64,000 nucleotides of DNA, from assembly GCA_028023455.1 (NCBI GenBank), contig JAQFVV010000055.1, positions 5,484,030 to 5,548,029 of the forward strand, given 5' to 3'. A model generated the notes under the pieces. The model was not told the DNA's origin. It was given only the letters and a program-made list of their open reading frames with translations, and made no database searches. Below are positions 11,001 to 23,340 of this stretch, in pieces. The DNA comes from Epiperipatus broadwayi (taxonomy: Eukaryota; Onychophora; Udeonychophora; Euonychophora; Peripatidae). Each line of letters opens with the position of its first letter. Within the stretch, counting starts at the first letter, position 1. The position numbers were made by a program, and so were the translations under genes.

Positions 11001-12099
11001 ATTGCTTGAATGAATGGGAGAAAAAATTGATAAATGAAGCAAAGAAAGGGATTGATAAAGAAATTAATAGTGTTTTCATATAATAAATATGATGTAGCTA
11101 GAATTGTATGGAAGGGAATGGCGGTAACAGGGTTAACATATGGTAATGATGCATTATGTGTTAGTAAAGGGGTATTAAATTCCTTGGAAAAAGTACAAAG
11201 AGAAGTAGGAAAACATGCATTAGATGTAGATATGTTGATGGACAAGGAGGCAATTCGGGGAGAAATGGGATGGTCAAGTTTTTATATGAGAGATGCAAAA
11301 AGCAGAATGAAAATATTCGGTCAATTGCAGTTTATGGATAATAAAAGAATAGCCAAAATAGTATTTAATTGGTTTATGAATAAAGGGAAAGTAACATGAT
11401 GAGTGAGAAAAGTAATGCAGTATGCAGAAGAATTGGATAAAGAATTTATGTCAGTATACTTGTACAAAAGGAGGGATGATTGCATTAGGATAATTGTTGA
11501 GTGTTATAGTGGTAAGGAATGGTATAGAAGAATAGATGCATTAATGAAGAATAGGGAGTTGGAGAGATAGAGAACTAGTATGGAGAGTAAAAAGAGTTTA
11601 TATATATAAAGAATTAAACAGAATATTGGATGCAAATTAATTTATGATAATGTATGGAAAGTAGTTTACCTTTTAAGGCTCGAACGGGATCTTTAGCAAC
11701 AGAGGATTATACACATAAATGGTAAAATGTAGGTGATTTAGTCTGTAAGTTGTGTAAGGAAGGCACAGAAAATATTAGGTATCTGTTGATTGAATGTAAG
11801 TTCCTGAAAGTAGAAAGGATAAAAATAATAAAGTTGTGGAAGAATGATTATAAGCAAAATGATTTTTTTGCTGGGTTTGGGAAAAGATATGGGGAATTTA
11901 TATGTAAAGACCATGGAGTTGACAAAGATTATGTTGTGGAAATGAGATGGAACAGAATACGGGAAAACATAGGATGGGGAATGGAAAGGGAAGATAAAGT
12001 GGCTAACAGGTTTCTCTGGGCATAGTTGCTGAGAGTTTCCTGACTCCGTATAAAGAGAAGTCACAGTGCATCACATCACTCTTATTAACAGAATGTATA

Positions 12100-13450
12100 A
12101 TCATATGATATGGTGATCATGTGATAAAATGATGTGATAAATCACTAACTTTAAATAAAGTATTATAGTAAGATTTAGATAAATATAAGACATAGAATAT
12201 CTCGAATTGCACCATTGGGAATCTCACTCCTGTCTTCACAGAAAATTTCTTTTTCTTTCCTCCATTTGTAGATGTTCAGAGAGATTAAAGTAAAACAGCA
12301 TAATCTAAAAATTGATTGATTGGGTAAAGTTTGCTTCTAGCAGCACATATTGCTTTCTTTTTCAAAACAATTAAAATTTAAACAACTTAGTTGTAGAATT
12401 CAGCAAACAAAATAATATTAGTGTGATCAACTTATAACGATAAGGAAGCAGCGAGTAAAACGATCATTAAAGAAGTGAACCATCATATTTTAAAAATTGC
12501 CTCTTTATATTATTTCAGAGTAACACGATTTCAATCCACAATTAACAGAAAGGGTCATTGCAATTGATAAAAATCTAAGAATATATGCACCAGAAAAGAT
12601 TTACATGTCATTTAAATAAATGCAGAAAAGAGTGATTTCAAGTATTTCTTTATATAAAAAAAATTATATATAAATTTTTTTTTAAACATTTGAAATTAAA
12701 TTTATCTAACTAGAATATTATCAAAAGGGGGAAAAAAAAATTTTTTTTAACAAATCAAATTTATGGAAGTTAGATTTAACTTTTCAAAGTCAGTGATTAG
12801 CTATATAGGCAACTTTGGTATTGACATATACTTAAATGAATAAAAATTATAATTATACAGCATTAAATATGTTAATTAAGTTAATAAAGATAATACCAGG
12901 TAATCTTTTAAAATTATGAGGAAAAAAATTTAGATAGTAGATTGTATTTATTTTCTCTGTAAAATAAATGGTTACAATATATGTACAAGTTAATTTGGCA
13001 CTAGAAAATACATTCCCTCAAACTTGAGATAGATCAGGTAAATATTTTTTTTCTTTCAATAATATTATTACTCATTTGGTAGTAGAAACCACATTATGCC
13101 ACTAATTTTATAGTTGTCTCAAGTTTTCTTTCAACCTCATTTTTGTTTTTCGCACTGTGTAAGTTGTTGTTAAAAAAACATAGTAAAAGATTTTAGATCT
13201 ATAATAAAATGTATATCACTTTAAGTAAAATGTGCAGTGTTTTTACAAAAGTTTAGAATTATTCTTTGCTCCTGTATATACTTCTGTTACATATCTATAT
13301 CTTTGAAAACAGGAAGAATATTGACTAACTATTTGTGTACGATTAAAACATTTTTGAACAAATTTGTGAATCATTTTATGAATGAAGCACTTCCATCAGG
13401 GCAACAATTCACTAAAAAAACTATTCTATTTTTAAATAAATATAATAAAA
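12100..13450. other. AT-rich DNA without recognised genes
   Basis: ATGGTGATCATGTGAT at 12108-12123 matches the tail word found next to F1 repeats. The rest has A/T runs and no coding signal that I can support. Confidence 0.4.
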
Positions 13451-13451
13451 A

Positions 13452-13747
13452 ATCAGTAATAAATTGAAAGGTTGCTAGTCTTTCACATGCGCCTACTGTT
13501 GTTTTTCAGACAGCCAATCAGATGTTAAACAGCGGTCTGAAGAGCGATCAGGCCTTGACACATGACAGAGATTTTGATAAGAAAAGGATGATACCACCCT
13601 TCTCTTTACTTAACTTTATATATATATATATAAGCCAATCAAGGCCTGATCACTCTTCAGACCACTATTTAACATCTGATTGGCTGTCTGAGAAACAACA
13701 GTAGGCGCATGTGAAAGACTAGCAACCTTTTAATTTATCAGTGATTT
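13452..13747. repeat. Long foldback element, arms about 110 bp
   Basis: The arms (about 13452-13560 and 13640-13747) are near-perfect inverted copies. GCTAGTCTTTCACATGCGCC on the left is the exact reverse complement of GGCGCATGTGAAAGACTAGC on the right, and the pairing continues through CAGCCAATCAGATGTTAAA and GAGTGATCAGGCCTTGA-like text. The central spacer is TA-rich. It resembles a MITE or foldback element. The small plus-strand frame at 13522 is not a gene. Confidence 0.85.
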
Positions 13748-14477
13748 AATAACAACATGCGATTTAGACAAATATAATAAAATGTTAATAATATACTAGA
13801 GACAAATTTTGAATGACTATAAAATCTAGTCAGTGATGTGCAAATATGATCATATACCACAATTGGTCAATAGCTAACTGATTTCTAAATGCAATTCACA
13901 ACACAACAGCTGAATTTTAATAAACCAGTATATAATATCCTCAATATGTTACCATAGCGATCTCTATAGAATTTATCTTTTATCTACAGAGGTTGTCTTG
14001 ACTACATATTGAGATTATTATATTGGTTTATTAAGCTTTAGCTGATGTGCTATGGTTTAAATATAACTATATATTGCTAGCCCATTCTGTTTATTCAATA
14101 TTTTGTGATGTTGGTTTTTAACTTCTTTTGCAGCCATCTTCTCTTTTTGGAGCACTTCAATACCTTGTCTAATTCTATCTCTCTATTGTTTTATCTTCAT
14201 CTGCATTTTTCTAATGGAAGCAATTTCCAACTTCTTTTGAATGACTTTGAGATAATCCTTGTAATATAAATAGTGTTTGTTCTTCCTATAAAAACCATAT
14301 TCAAGCTCATTATAAAATACGTTTTTAAAAATTCATTATCCATCATTTCATATGTCCAATGACAATATCACTTTACAGCTGTAGCCTATAAAATCATGTC
14401 CAATAATCTGAATGACATGTAGATTGTTCTGACAATCTTGCCCTCACATTTTTAAAACTTTACAGAACATTCTTTAA

Positions 14478-14625
14478 AACAGAGGCAAAACACTACATAC
14501 AGTAGTCCCACACAGTGCAAGCCTTAGGAATCAATGGATATTATTTTCTAGCTTGTGGCTTTCATCAATGAGGAGTTTTGGATCTGAGAGCACTGCACCT
14601 AAATCTTCGGATGGTGATTGTGTGA
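14478..14625 (-). repeat. F1 hammerhead-type repeat, internally deleted
   Basis: On the minus strand the order is GGTGCAGTGCTCTCAGATCC, TCCTCATTGATGA, AAGCCACAAGC, GAAA, then a deletion that jumps to ATCCATTGATTCCTAAGGCTTGCAC. The first base of the CTGANGA core is T and everything from stem III to about 50 bases beyond is missing, so no ribozyme is possible. Confidence 0.75.
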
Positions 14626-14774
14626 TCTTTAGTAGTTAAAATAAAATGTATTGATACTTTTATGTTACGTTGACATGAGGATCTAAGTATCCTCTTTCAT
14701 ACAAATTAGATCAAATCACAGCTTTATATTCAGCTAACTTAAATAAATTAATTTATATCAGTGCGATGAAATAC

Positions 14775-14970
14775 TCCATTCAAACAGGCAAAACTCTTTA
14801 TACAGTAGTGCCACTCAGTGCAAGCCAGAGTAATCAATAGATGTCAGAAAGCTTGTGCATAAAATCCCTATCTAGTGCCTACTCTTCCAATATCCACATA
14901 CTAGTTTCTGGCATCCATTGATTACTCTGGCTTGCACTGAGTGGCACTAATGTATGGAGAGTTTTTTCTG
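14775..14970. repeat. F1 foldback pair without ribozyme core
   Basis: Left arm (minus orientation) and right arm (plus orientation) both contain AGTGCCACTCAGTGCAAGCC or its complement and the CAGGCAAAACTC end word. The junction falls inside the repeat at CTAGTTTCTGG, so the CTGANGA half is absent. Confidence 0.8.
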
Positions 14971-14999
14971 TTTAATAACAACTATGAGCAAGCATAAGA

Positions 15000-16075
15000 A
15001 ATGGTGATCATGTGAGGTTCAGTGATTTAATACTCCATTTAACTTGTTAAAAGTAGCAGTGATACGTTGAGTCTGGGCTGACCCTCAACACCTAAGTTTA
15101 TTTTTGTAATTAAAAAGCTACCAAAATATTTAAATTCACTTAATGTGTGAGATCATCATTCTTAAATCTTATTCTTTGCATTATTTCAAAGCCATAAGCA
15201 ATAATAAGAACATGTTAATAAAAATGCAGATAGGTTAGGATCAAGTCTGCATGATAGCCATTGATTTTAAAGGTAATGCATGGAACCATGACCTTACCAG
15301 CATCACGTATAAATAAAAAGCTGTTTATCAGACCATCTACTAATAACCATTTAGGATCAGATTATCTAGCTAATACAACTAGTACCCTGAAAAGGACATT
15401 GTGATGGAATAACTCTAAAATGTGTGGAGTGTTTGGTTTGATCATCATTAATAACTTGTAAATTAGTTGTTATATTATATATGCCTACAAGATGTCATCT
15501 GATTCAGTCAATCTCCTGTAATATTTGACTGCCGTTAAATCTCGTTTTTTATTATGAAACTCCACATTTAATCAAATAGAAAAGGTCATGGTTTTTTTTT
15601 TAATAAAACCCCAAATAATAAAATCATCATCAGAGAATTTCTCAGTTTTTGTTAATAAACTCGGAAATAGATTTTCGTGCATCCATATTACGTTTAAGAA
15701 TTCCAAGCCTCAGCATCGTGACAATCCTAGAGATCCAAATTAATAGTTTTAGGATTTAATAACAGTTGAAATTTAGCATGGATAGTAGATACTTTTAAAG
15801 AATGGTTATTGATTTTTTTGTGAATATGATTATTTTTAAGTAGTTGACATTTTAAACCTTAGAATGTACTAATCACAGTAGTTCCACCAATTGCAAGCTT
15901 AGATGCTGGAGGGTTGCATTGGATCCTAAGATCTAGGTAAAGCACTAATTACTAGTAATCTATCCAATAAACTGCAGTTTCTCCACTAACTTCTCATATT
16001 TCATTTCTAACTATAATGCAGTCAAATACTAATCTTGATGGCGGTATCTGTTCCTTTTAATATTTTATTGTCTAA
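15000..16075. other. Non-coding stretch
   Basis: It begins with a GGTGATCATGTGA tail word belonging to the F1 repeat on its left. Short fragments resemble F1 text (for example ATTGCAAGC..GATCCTAAGATCTAGG at 15889-15935). No gene was identified. Confidence 0.4.
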
Positions 16076-16078
16076 ACA

Positions 16079-16490
16079 ATGTTTGTGATAAATAATGTAT
16101 GGGTAAGAGAACAAAGAGGTGTTACTGACCTCATTGAAAAAATTAAAAGATTGAAGTGCAGTTGGGTTGGACATATTGCTAGAAAAGATGATAATAGATG
16201 GACAATTGAAATCTTAAACTGGATTCCAAGAGATTGTAAAAGACCCAGAAAGCGACCACATGTGAGATGGATGGATGAAATAAGAAAGTATGATAATAGA
16301 TGGACATTTGAAATCTTAAACTGGATTCCAAGAGATTGTAAAAGACCAAGAAAGCGACCACATGTGAGATGGATGGATGAAATAAGAAAGTATGCAGGGG
16401 TGATGTGGAGAAGAGAATCTAAAGATTGGAGAAGATGGATTAAACTTGGAGAGACCTTTATCCTGCAGTGGATTGATAATGGTTGATGAT
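16079..16490 (+). mobile_element. LINE 3' coding fragment with an in-frame tandem duplication
   Basis: An open 135-codon frame encodes the C-terminal tail typical of LINE polymerases: LKCSWVGHIARKDDNRWT, IPRDCKRPRKRPHVRWMDEI, then DWRRWIKLGETFILQW. A 102-bp unit encoding 34 residues is repeated in tandem (16190-16291 and 16292-16393) with only a few differences, so the DNRW..RKY segment occurs twice. A duplication of this length keeps the frame. The lineage differs from copies A and B and resembles the GHIAR..RP.GRP.RW tails of RTE-like LINEs. It is not expected to be functional on its own. Confidence 0.85.
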
Positions 16491-17734
16491 GAATATTCAT
16501 TAATAGCAGATCATGTGAATTTACAGAACCAATTCCAATAGTTCCCAAATAATTTTGGGCTACAATTTACCTTTTTTACCAAAAAGAAAAATTCAGGCTT
16601 TAATAGTATTAATACCTATTTAGCAAGGAATAAAAATTGTTCTTCTCTGGATCTTACATTGGAACATTGACACTAATAAAATGCCCCCAAGGCTTTGCAA
16701 AAATCCAAAGTTTTATGCTTTTAACTTTTTATTCACAGGTGTAGGAATTAAACAGCAGGATATCACATGACCTTAGCTTATACTTATTGGTATTCATTAA
16801 CAAATTCATATATATTCCTTTTACACCATCTAGTTTGAGTAAACAATTAGATGCTAGTGCTTATCAAATCCTTACCCAGTTCTGTCCTATCCAAATTTTC
16901 ACACATTAGTTTCTAACTTAGTCAAACTATTCTAAAGTTTAGATAGGACCCCATATAAGAATTTAATAAACACTAGTATCTATTAATAACTAAAATTTAC
17001 ACTAGATGGTATAAAAATAGGAATTCCAAGAACATACCAAATTAGATGTCATAGCAAATGCCCAACAACACCTAATCTACTTTCTCTGGATGATCTGGCT
17101 GAAAGATTAAATGTCTCTAGAAGATGACTTTTACTAAGAATAGTTGTATCCATCTTAAATCTTGACACCTCCTTAGCTATCCGTTCTGTCCTCCATTCTG
17201 GTTTTGGAGAGTTTATCTCAAGTAAGGTTCACTTGTTCCATGTACGTATAAAAAAATTGAATTCGTTTTACCGCCATTAATATGGATTTTATGATTGTCT
17301 TTACCACTTTAATGAGTGCCAAATTGAAACACCTGTCACAATTCATTAGCAATTGTATTACTTCATGCAAAGATCACATGCCAAACCTGTCCCAAATTCA
17401 GTTCTGACATAATTCATTAATGATTTTATTACCTTATGCAAAAACACTTGCCACTTTAATGAGTGCCAAATTGAAACACCTATCCCAAATTCAGTTTCTG
17501 CTGTGATTCATTAGCGAATATATAACTTCATACAAATATCACATCTACAAACTCCAATGTCTTAGATTTGATGCCATCATTGCTTTCTCAGTACCGAGGA
17601 CTTTTCATGGCAATAAAAGATTGAAATCAGATAGCTTTTTGTATAAAGGATGGGAAATATATAATGTGGTAATACACCAATATCATATATGAGTTCACAT
17701 GCTTCCAATAGTAGTTATCTTATTCTATTTTATA

Positions 17735-18050
17735 ATCATCTACTATAAGCTTGAATAATCAGTAGACACCAGATAATACAATCCTATAAAATCATCTCCA
17801 GATTGACCCATGTCAGATCTATATAGCTGTGCAATAAGTTAGATAGGGTTTGAAATCTAGGCTTTGTTTAAATTTCAGGTTAGTTTGAAGAGGACAAAAG
17901 ATTAAAATTGTTAGATGCAAAAGTGCCTTAATCTTAATCATTAATGGAAAAAACTAGAAACCTGTTGATCTGGAGATGGGGATTTTATAATGCTATACTA
18001 TTTGGTGTCTATTAATTACTGAAGCTCACAATAGATGGCTCTAGAGAAAA
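17735..18050. repeat. Foldback pair of diverged F1-like repeats
   Basis: GACACCAGATAATACAATCC at about 17765 is matched in reverse complement by the text around 17975-18020 (GGGATTTTATAATGC..TTTGGTGTC). The right copy retains a degenerate core, with AATGG then a CTAGAAACCTGTTGATCTGG block near 17953-17973. That block sits where F1 has CTAGAAAC..GTCTGGGG. Confidence 0.6.
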
Positions 18051-20000
18051 CTACTCTTTGATATTGGAATTACTTCAAGGATGAATAACTAATATCAGAT
18101 TCTAACCAAAAATACCTACTACTGAGTACTCTTCCCTGTGTTGTTCTGTCTCCCTTTTTTCCTTGCTGTTTTCAGTAACTCAAATCATAGTAGAGCTCAT
18201 TTGTCATGAATCCCTATCATCTTTCCACACTAACTATGACAACGGAATTATACACTAACACTTAAAAATATTATTCACATTTGTAAAGCATAATTGAATA
18301 ATATTATGACCAGTTTTTCAGGAGATCACATGACATTTCAGCAGAAAAACGGCAGGCTAAATGCAATAGTTCCATTAAAAATTGATTGGTACATTGCTCA
18401 GGAATTTATAAGGAAGTTTGAATATCAAACTGTCCATGAATATTGAGGTCTAGGATCTGCTACTTAAGTCACTGCCCTAAAACACCTAGGGTGATAGAAA
18501 TTCAGTTGACCTAACAGGAATTTCTAATTTGTGCATTCATAGTTCTTATAATTGGGCTAAATTATATGTGCCGATAAATCATCTAGGGCAATAGAAATTC
18601 AGATGACCTGACAGGAACTTCTAATTTTCGAATTCATAGCTCTTATAATTGGGCTAAATTACATGTGCCAATAAATAGTTACGATTAAAGAAATGCAGAA
18701 AAATTCAGATTGTTGAATAGTAATAACATTGAACCCAGACTCACCACATGATTTTTGATAACATACATCGGAGAATACATGCAAAATATCATTATTTAAA
18801 AATGTGATTTCAATATCTTTTGCAATAACAGCTAAATTGAACAATTATTTTTAATATGCTATTAAATGCAAATCTCAAATGAATATTTATAGTTGTGAAT
18901 AGTCCCGTAAATTAACCAAATTTAGTATTAGTTTCATATTGAGACAAAGTGAGGGAAAAAATCTCTGATATAAAACATCGAATAAACATTCATGATAATC
19001 CAATTATGATTGCTATTGTGATCAATTCACAAAGTTAACATGGTGTTGGAAGTTAGATTACAGTTTCCAAAACTTATTGAAGTAACCTATACACCAATGA
19101 AAAGATGCTCGATTCTTTCTTCAGCTATCTGAAGTGTCATTTTTTAATCATTACATTTTTTACATAGTTTAAACTATTCATTACAAAAATCTTAAGGACA
19201 TGAAATATGACAAAGTGTTTTATACTTCAATCCATAGTGGAACAATACATTAAGTTTTATATAAAATTAGTATGCTACTGAAAGGTTTGAAATGATTCAT
19301 ATGATATTAAAGCCATATGTTACAAGAATATTTTCAAGTGGTTTAAAAGATTTCATGATGACATAAAGGGCATTGAAGATGATCAACAAAATTACAAGCG
19401 CAGTCACATTTCATGTCCCAATCTATGATTGACATGTTAGTCATACAATTTTTGTAATAAGTAGCTGAATATGTTCCTATATACCATGTGTTCATTCAGA
19501 GATGATATTACAGGAAGCTCAGAAAGAATGTCATCTATTCATTGGGATGTATTGCATATTAGCAGTTAGGATATTGACATCTAAAAGTATCCATTATATT
19601 TGGTGACAGAATAAAAAAAATGCCAGCCTGATGTAATTTATATTATGAAAACAGACACATTATTCAAAAGGTAATTGATAAAAAAAAACTCACATACTGA
19701 ACAAGTAATAAAGTATCTACAGAAAAACCACACTAAATTAAAATATTACTGAAAGAAAACTTTTTGGTTAGTTCTTAATATTAGCAATGGTTTCTTAATT
19801 TTATAATATATAAACAACTACTCATTCAACATATAAATGTGTGTTGCAATTGGCTCTGAAAAACGGGTGTGTGTGTAAATATTCTTTGAATATAGCGTAA
19901 ATAAAACTAAATTTTCAATTCGAGTTACAAAAAAATTTTTGTTATTGTTACTTCTAAAGAAAAAAAGCTTATTTGACAAATAAGTTCTAAGACAACCTAT
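18051..20000. other. Non-coding repeat-derived DNA
   Basis: Contains a direct duplication around 18480-18670 (two blocks with GATAGAAATTCAG, TGACC, ACAGGAA and TTATAATTGGGCTAAATTA). Between about 19190 and 19560 there is a copy of the family C repeat also seen at 33977-34400 and 38830-39310. No gene is supported. Confidence 0.55.
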
Positions 20001-20166
20001 AGAAAGTATATTTTTATGAAGATATATATTCATTTTTTATGTAATTAGGTAAAAAATGAGGTTCAATGACTGAAATAATAAATAGAAAGTATATTTTTAT
20101 GAAGATATATATTCATTTTTTATGTAATTAAGTAAAAAATGAGGTTCAATGACTGAAATAATAAAT
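20001..20166. repeat. 83-bp perfect-looking tandem duplication
   Basis: Two adjacent units (20001-20083 and 20084-20166) begin AGAAAGTATATTTTTATGAA and end TGAAATAATAAAT. I see one difference (AATTAGGT versus AATTAAGT), so the duplication is recent. Confidence 0.92.
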
Positions 20167-20221
20167 AATTTATTGTTCTGAAGTTGGTAAGAAGTCAACA
20201 CAGTTGAAGTGAAAGTTGGGT

Positions 20222-20486
20222 CATGATGCAAGGAGCTTGAGCTTCAGAATCTGTCTCTTTGCCTCTACACCAAATCAAGCAAGGAACTTGAGCTCCAGAA
20301 TCTGCTTCTTTGCCATTACACCAAATCAGGCAAGATACTTGAGCTTCAGAATCTGTCTCTTTGCCACTAAACTAAATGATGCAAGGGATTTGAGTTCCAG
20401 AATCTGTTTCTTTGCCATTACATCAAATCATGCAATGAGCTTGAGCTCCAGAATCTGTCTCTTTGACACTACACCAAATCATGCAG
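20222..20486. repeat. 51-bp minisatellite, about five copies
   Basis: Units starting near 20231, 20282, 20333, 20384 and 20435 share CTTGAGCTYCAGAATCTGTY and TTTGCC.YTACACCAAATCA, with a strict period of 51. Because 51 is divisible by three, the array reads as an open frame (20216-20500, repeated SFRICLFA-type peptide). I regard that as a by-product of the repeat and not as a gene. Confidence 0.92.
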
Positions 20487-20819
20487 GAGAGAAAAAATGA
20501 TAAGTTTCAAGATGTTTTATATTTTTTAATGTTTTTCGAATGGAAGTTACTATACACAATCTTTTCTTCAAAACAAAAGTTAAGAAGACAGCAAATTTTT
20601 GTAGCCTACATTAAAGTTAGTTACATTATCCATCCATAATTTTTATGGAACTATGTTTTAATGACCTCAGTTATAGGCTAACTAGTCACCTTTGACCTTT
20701 TAGCAGATTGGTATATATCAAAGTATGATCTTATGAAAAATGTTTTATCCATCAGCTGTTATTAATAAAATCTTGAATAGACAATAAAAAGAACCATCAA
20801 AAGAAAAAAAACAATTATT

Positions 20820-21565
20820 GGTACTGTAGTGACCCATACATACCAAAAATAGCAGACAAATGAAGGAAAATCTGCAATCAGTATAACATCAGAACAGCTT
20901 TCCAGAGCAATACCACAATCTAAGGAATTCTAACATCTACGAAGCCTAAACTTGAAATGGTGAAATGGAAAACTGCATCTATGAAATACTATGTGAATGT
21001 GGAAGAACATATATTGGTGACAGTTGTCCCATTGAAAAGTGATTGCAGAACACAAACTTGATTAGAAGAGAGAAAACATGTGTCTAAGATAGCAGATCCT
21101 GTATGTGCCAATGAGCATATGTTCAATTGGGAAAATACAAAAATATTGGATAGAAAAGAAAAGGTACAAAGAAGAAAATTTAAAGCTGCTTCTCATATGA
21201 CAATAGTAAACCCCATGAGTCAACCTAGTATGACAATACATAATTTATGGAAACCACTAATCAAGATTGCTCTTAGGAAAAAGTGGAGCTAAGTGCATAA
21301 AATTTCTACTGAATCTTGCCTTTCGAAGGATTACTCAGTTGGTTAGAGTGTTGTCTTAACATTCAATACTCAAAAAATCTAAGGATCCAGGTTTGATTCC
21401 CATACTAGTACTGTCACTGGTCAGGCCAGTAACACCTGAAGAAGGGGGGAGAATATTTCACAAAATGGTATGCATTTACTAACCTGTGTGCTACTGCTAA
21501 CAGTTGAATGTATTTTGAATATTTAAATAAAGTAAATTTTTTCTAAAGCTTGTATTAGATTATGG
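20820..21565 (+). mobile_element. Penelope-like element fragment: GIY-YIG endonuclease, tRNA-like segment and terminal repeat
   Basis: Broken frames give QYNIRTAFQS, then ILTSTKPKLEM, then NCIYEILCECGRTYIGDS. That is the linker and GIY-YIG block of Penelope-like elements. They are followed by NEHMFNWENTKILDRKEKVQ and RRKFKAASHM (21080-21292). Stops interrupt the frame. The sequence closely parallels the minus-strand element at 45541-46727. After the coding part come the tRNA-like segment (21328-21402), CCTGAAGAAGGGGGGAG at 21435-21451, and terminal-repeat text (CTAACAGTTGAATG, then GGAAATAGTCCAATG) that matches the other copy's terminal repeat. The RT domain proper is not present. Confidence 0.85.
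21328..21402 (+). other. tRNA-like segment at the 3' end of a Penelope-like element
   Basis: TTACTCAGTTGGTTAGAGTG (21331-21350) fits the tRNA D-arm/box A, and AGGTTTGATTCC (21389-21400) fits the T-arm/box B. A longer stretch lies between them than in an ordinary anticodon arm. The acceptor ends do not pair, so it is not a functional tRNA gene. The same segment in the same place occurs at 45859-45945 (minus). Confidence 0.65.
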
Positions 21566-22269
21566 AAATAGTCCAATGATCATCTTATAATCAACATCTT
21601 CTGTAACTATTAATACAATCTATTATACTAGAGTTATCTATTATAAGCACGAATAGTCACTGGATACTAGGAAGTAGCACCAATAAAGTCTCTGTATTAG
21701 TTTTTCACTATATCATATCGCCCAGAAATATCTTTATTTATTTAATACTTTTCAAAATGATGGCTCAAAAGAGTAAAAAATCTCCAAGTTTTGAATCCAA
21801 ATCAACATGTTTAAATAATTATATAATCTGACACTTAGTCAACAACTTTTTATTAACCGGGTTAAATGTTAATAGCTGACTGATATAAATCACATCTACA
21901 TAGCTATAGAAATAAATTAGCTTCAGTTTAAAACTTCAGGTTTAAAAACCGTCCTTGTTAGATGAAAATGTCCAATTCAATGCTTCTCATTAATGGTCAA
22001 CAGTCTGGGAATTGTGTTGGAATTACATATGGTGTCCACGGACTATTACCATATACTTATGATTTTAGAACAGATTACTGATTTTAGTACAAAAGTAGAG
22101 TTCAATAATGCTAGGTTTTAGTTTATAACATTTTGCCAAAAAGTCAAAGGTGGCCCTAGTTAATGTATAAATATTAAAATATGTAGTTGCTGAACTAGTG
22201 CCAGATATACATAATCATTAAGCATCACATGATCACTATCTTTTATATTAGCACATAATTGTTTTTAAA

Positions 22270-22570
22270 TAAAGCAAAACTGGGGATATTGGATGAGTAG
22301 GCATTAGATAGGGATTTTGTGCACAAGCCTTCTGGCATTCATTGATTACTCTGGTTGGCACTACTGTATGGAGTTTTGCTTTGTTTACATAATCATATTA
22401 ACAATTTGTCTTAAGTTCAAAATCACAACATGTTTGAAAGTTTCGAACCATTAGCTTGAATGATATAACACAGATATATGTAGGTGGTCTAATACTCTTC
22501 ATTGAATGAAGGTTAATAGCCAGAAACTAATTTGGGGGATTGACATTCATAATCTGATGTCTCATGCTTT
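22270..22570 (+). repeat. Two partial F1 repeats
   Basis: 22288-22380 carries GGATGAGTAGGCATTAGATA, GGGATTTTGTGCACAAGCC and TTGATTACTCTGG. 22497-22545 carries a decayed ribozyme region, with TTCATTGAATGAAGG, TAGCCAGAAACTAATTTGGG in place of CTGACGA..GAAACTAGTCTGGGG. Neither can form the core. Confidence 0.6.
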
Positions 22571-22737
22571 AAATAACTCTAGAATGGATCATTGCTATTA
22601 ATGTAGATGTTTAATGTGTACCATGGCATGATACTGTGTGTGTTTATTCTGCAAATATATCATTCTGAAGTTATATCATACACAAATTAAGAAACTGATG
22701 AATTAATTATGCCATTTGAAGATGTCTTTTTGTTCAC

Positions 22738-22847
22738 TTTTAAAATTACTCTTTTCCAATATTATAGTTTTCTTAAACAAGCTTCAAATCAATTTTAAAA
22801 TTACTCTTTTCCAATATTATAGTTTTCTTAAACAAGCTTCAAATCTA
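22738..22847. repeat. 55-bp tandem duplication
   Basis: Two units (22738-22792 and 22793-22847) both begin TTTTAAAATTACTCTTTTCC and end in AAACAAGCTTCAAATC. They look nearly identical, so the duplication is recent. Confidence 0.9.
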
Positions 22848-22884
22848 TTGTATAGCACAATAACTGTATAGTTAATAAAAATAC

Positions 22885-23340
22885 TAGTCTCCATACAGTA
22901 GTGCCACCAAGTGCAAGCCTTTGTAATCAATGGATCAGGAAGGTTTTTGTATAAAAATCCCTATCTAGTGTCTATTCATTCAACATCCCCAGATTAGTTT
23001 TTAGCTTGTGGCTTTCATCATTGATCCGCCTTAGATTTGATGCACTGTACCAAGACCTTAGGATCTAATACAACCCTCCAGCAGCTACCTTTTACCCATT
23101 TGGTTAACTATAAAACTAGGAACTCAAGATGAAAACACCATAATGTTTCTAACCCAATCTTTCAATTGTATAATCATATAAAGATCTGAACTCAGTTCAG
23201 CATCTATATATTTTGGTGTCTTTGGTTTTTCCAAAAACACAGTCACCATTATCCTATGAGCAGGATAGGTATAAAACCATTAAAACATCACATGATCACC
23301 ATTTTGCATGCTTACACATGCTGTTAATAAAAATACTAAA
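22885..23340 (-). repeat. F1 hammerhead-type repeat, nearly full length
   Basis: Reading the minus strand, the repeat runs from the CATGTGATGTTTTAATGG-type flank (about 23300) through CACCAAAATATATAG, AACTGAGTTCAGATC, GATCCTAAGGTCTTGGTAC, the core region (about 22985-23028) and on to TTGCACTTGGTGGCACTACT. The core reads TCAATGATGA, AGCC..AAGCT, AAAAAC, TAATCTGGGG. The first core C and G12 are mutated, so it should not self-cleave. About 430 bp of shared text with 41727-42152 defines the family length. Confidence 0.75.

Larger units (their letters stand above)
8381..12095 (+). mobile_element. Decayed near-complete non-LTR retrotransposon (LINE copy B)
   Basis: A consecutive series of LINE domains on the plus strand, broken by many stops and frameshifts. 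They are an SGNH-type ORF1 end (8381-8566), an endonuclease start (about 8758), a reverse transcriptase (about 9930-10990) and a C-terminal region with a zinc knuckle (about 11020-12025). The C-terminal third is clearly the same family as copy A at 1-895, and both end in similar GCTGAGA..AGAAG..CAC sequence. An SGNH esterase in ORF1 is known from the CR1/L2-type LINE groups, which suggests but does not prove that affiliation. The element is inactive. Confidence 0.88.

Noticed and set aside
9289-11245. Minus-strand open frames across the LINE
   Set aside because: Antisense of the A-rich LINE coding strand, with low-complexity Ser/Ile/Leu peptides.
20216-20500. 94-codon plus-strand frame as a candidate gene
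   Set aside because: It is generated by a 51-bp minisatellite; no start context, splice or homology supports a gene.
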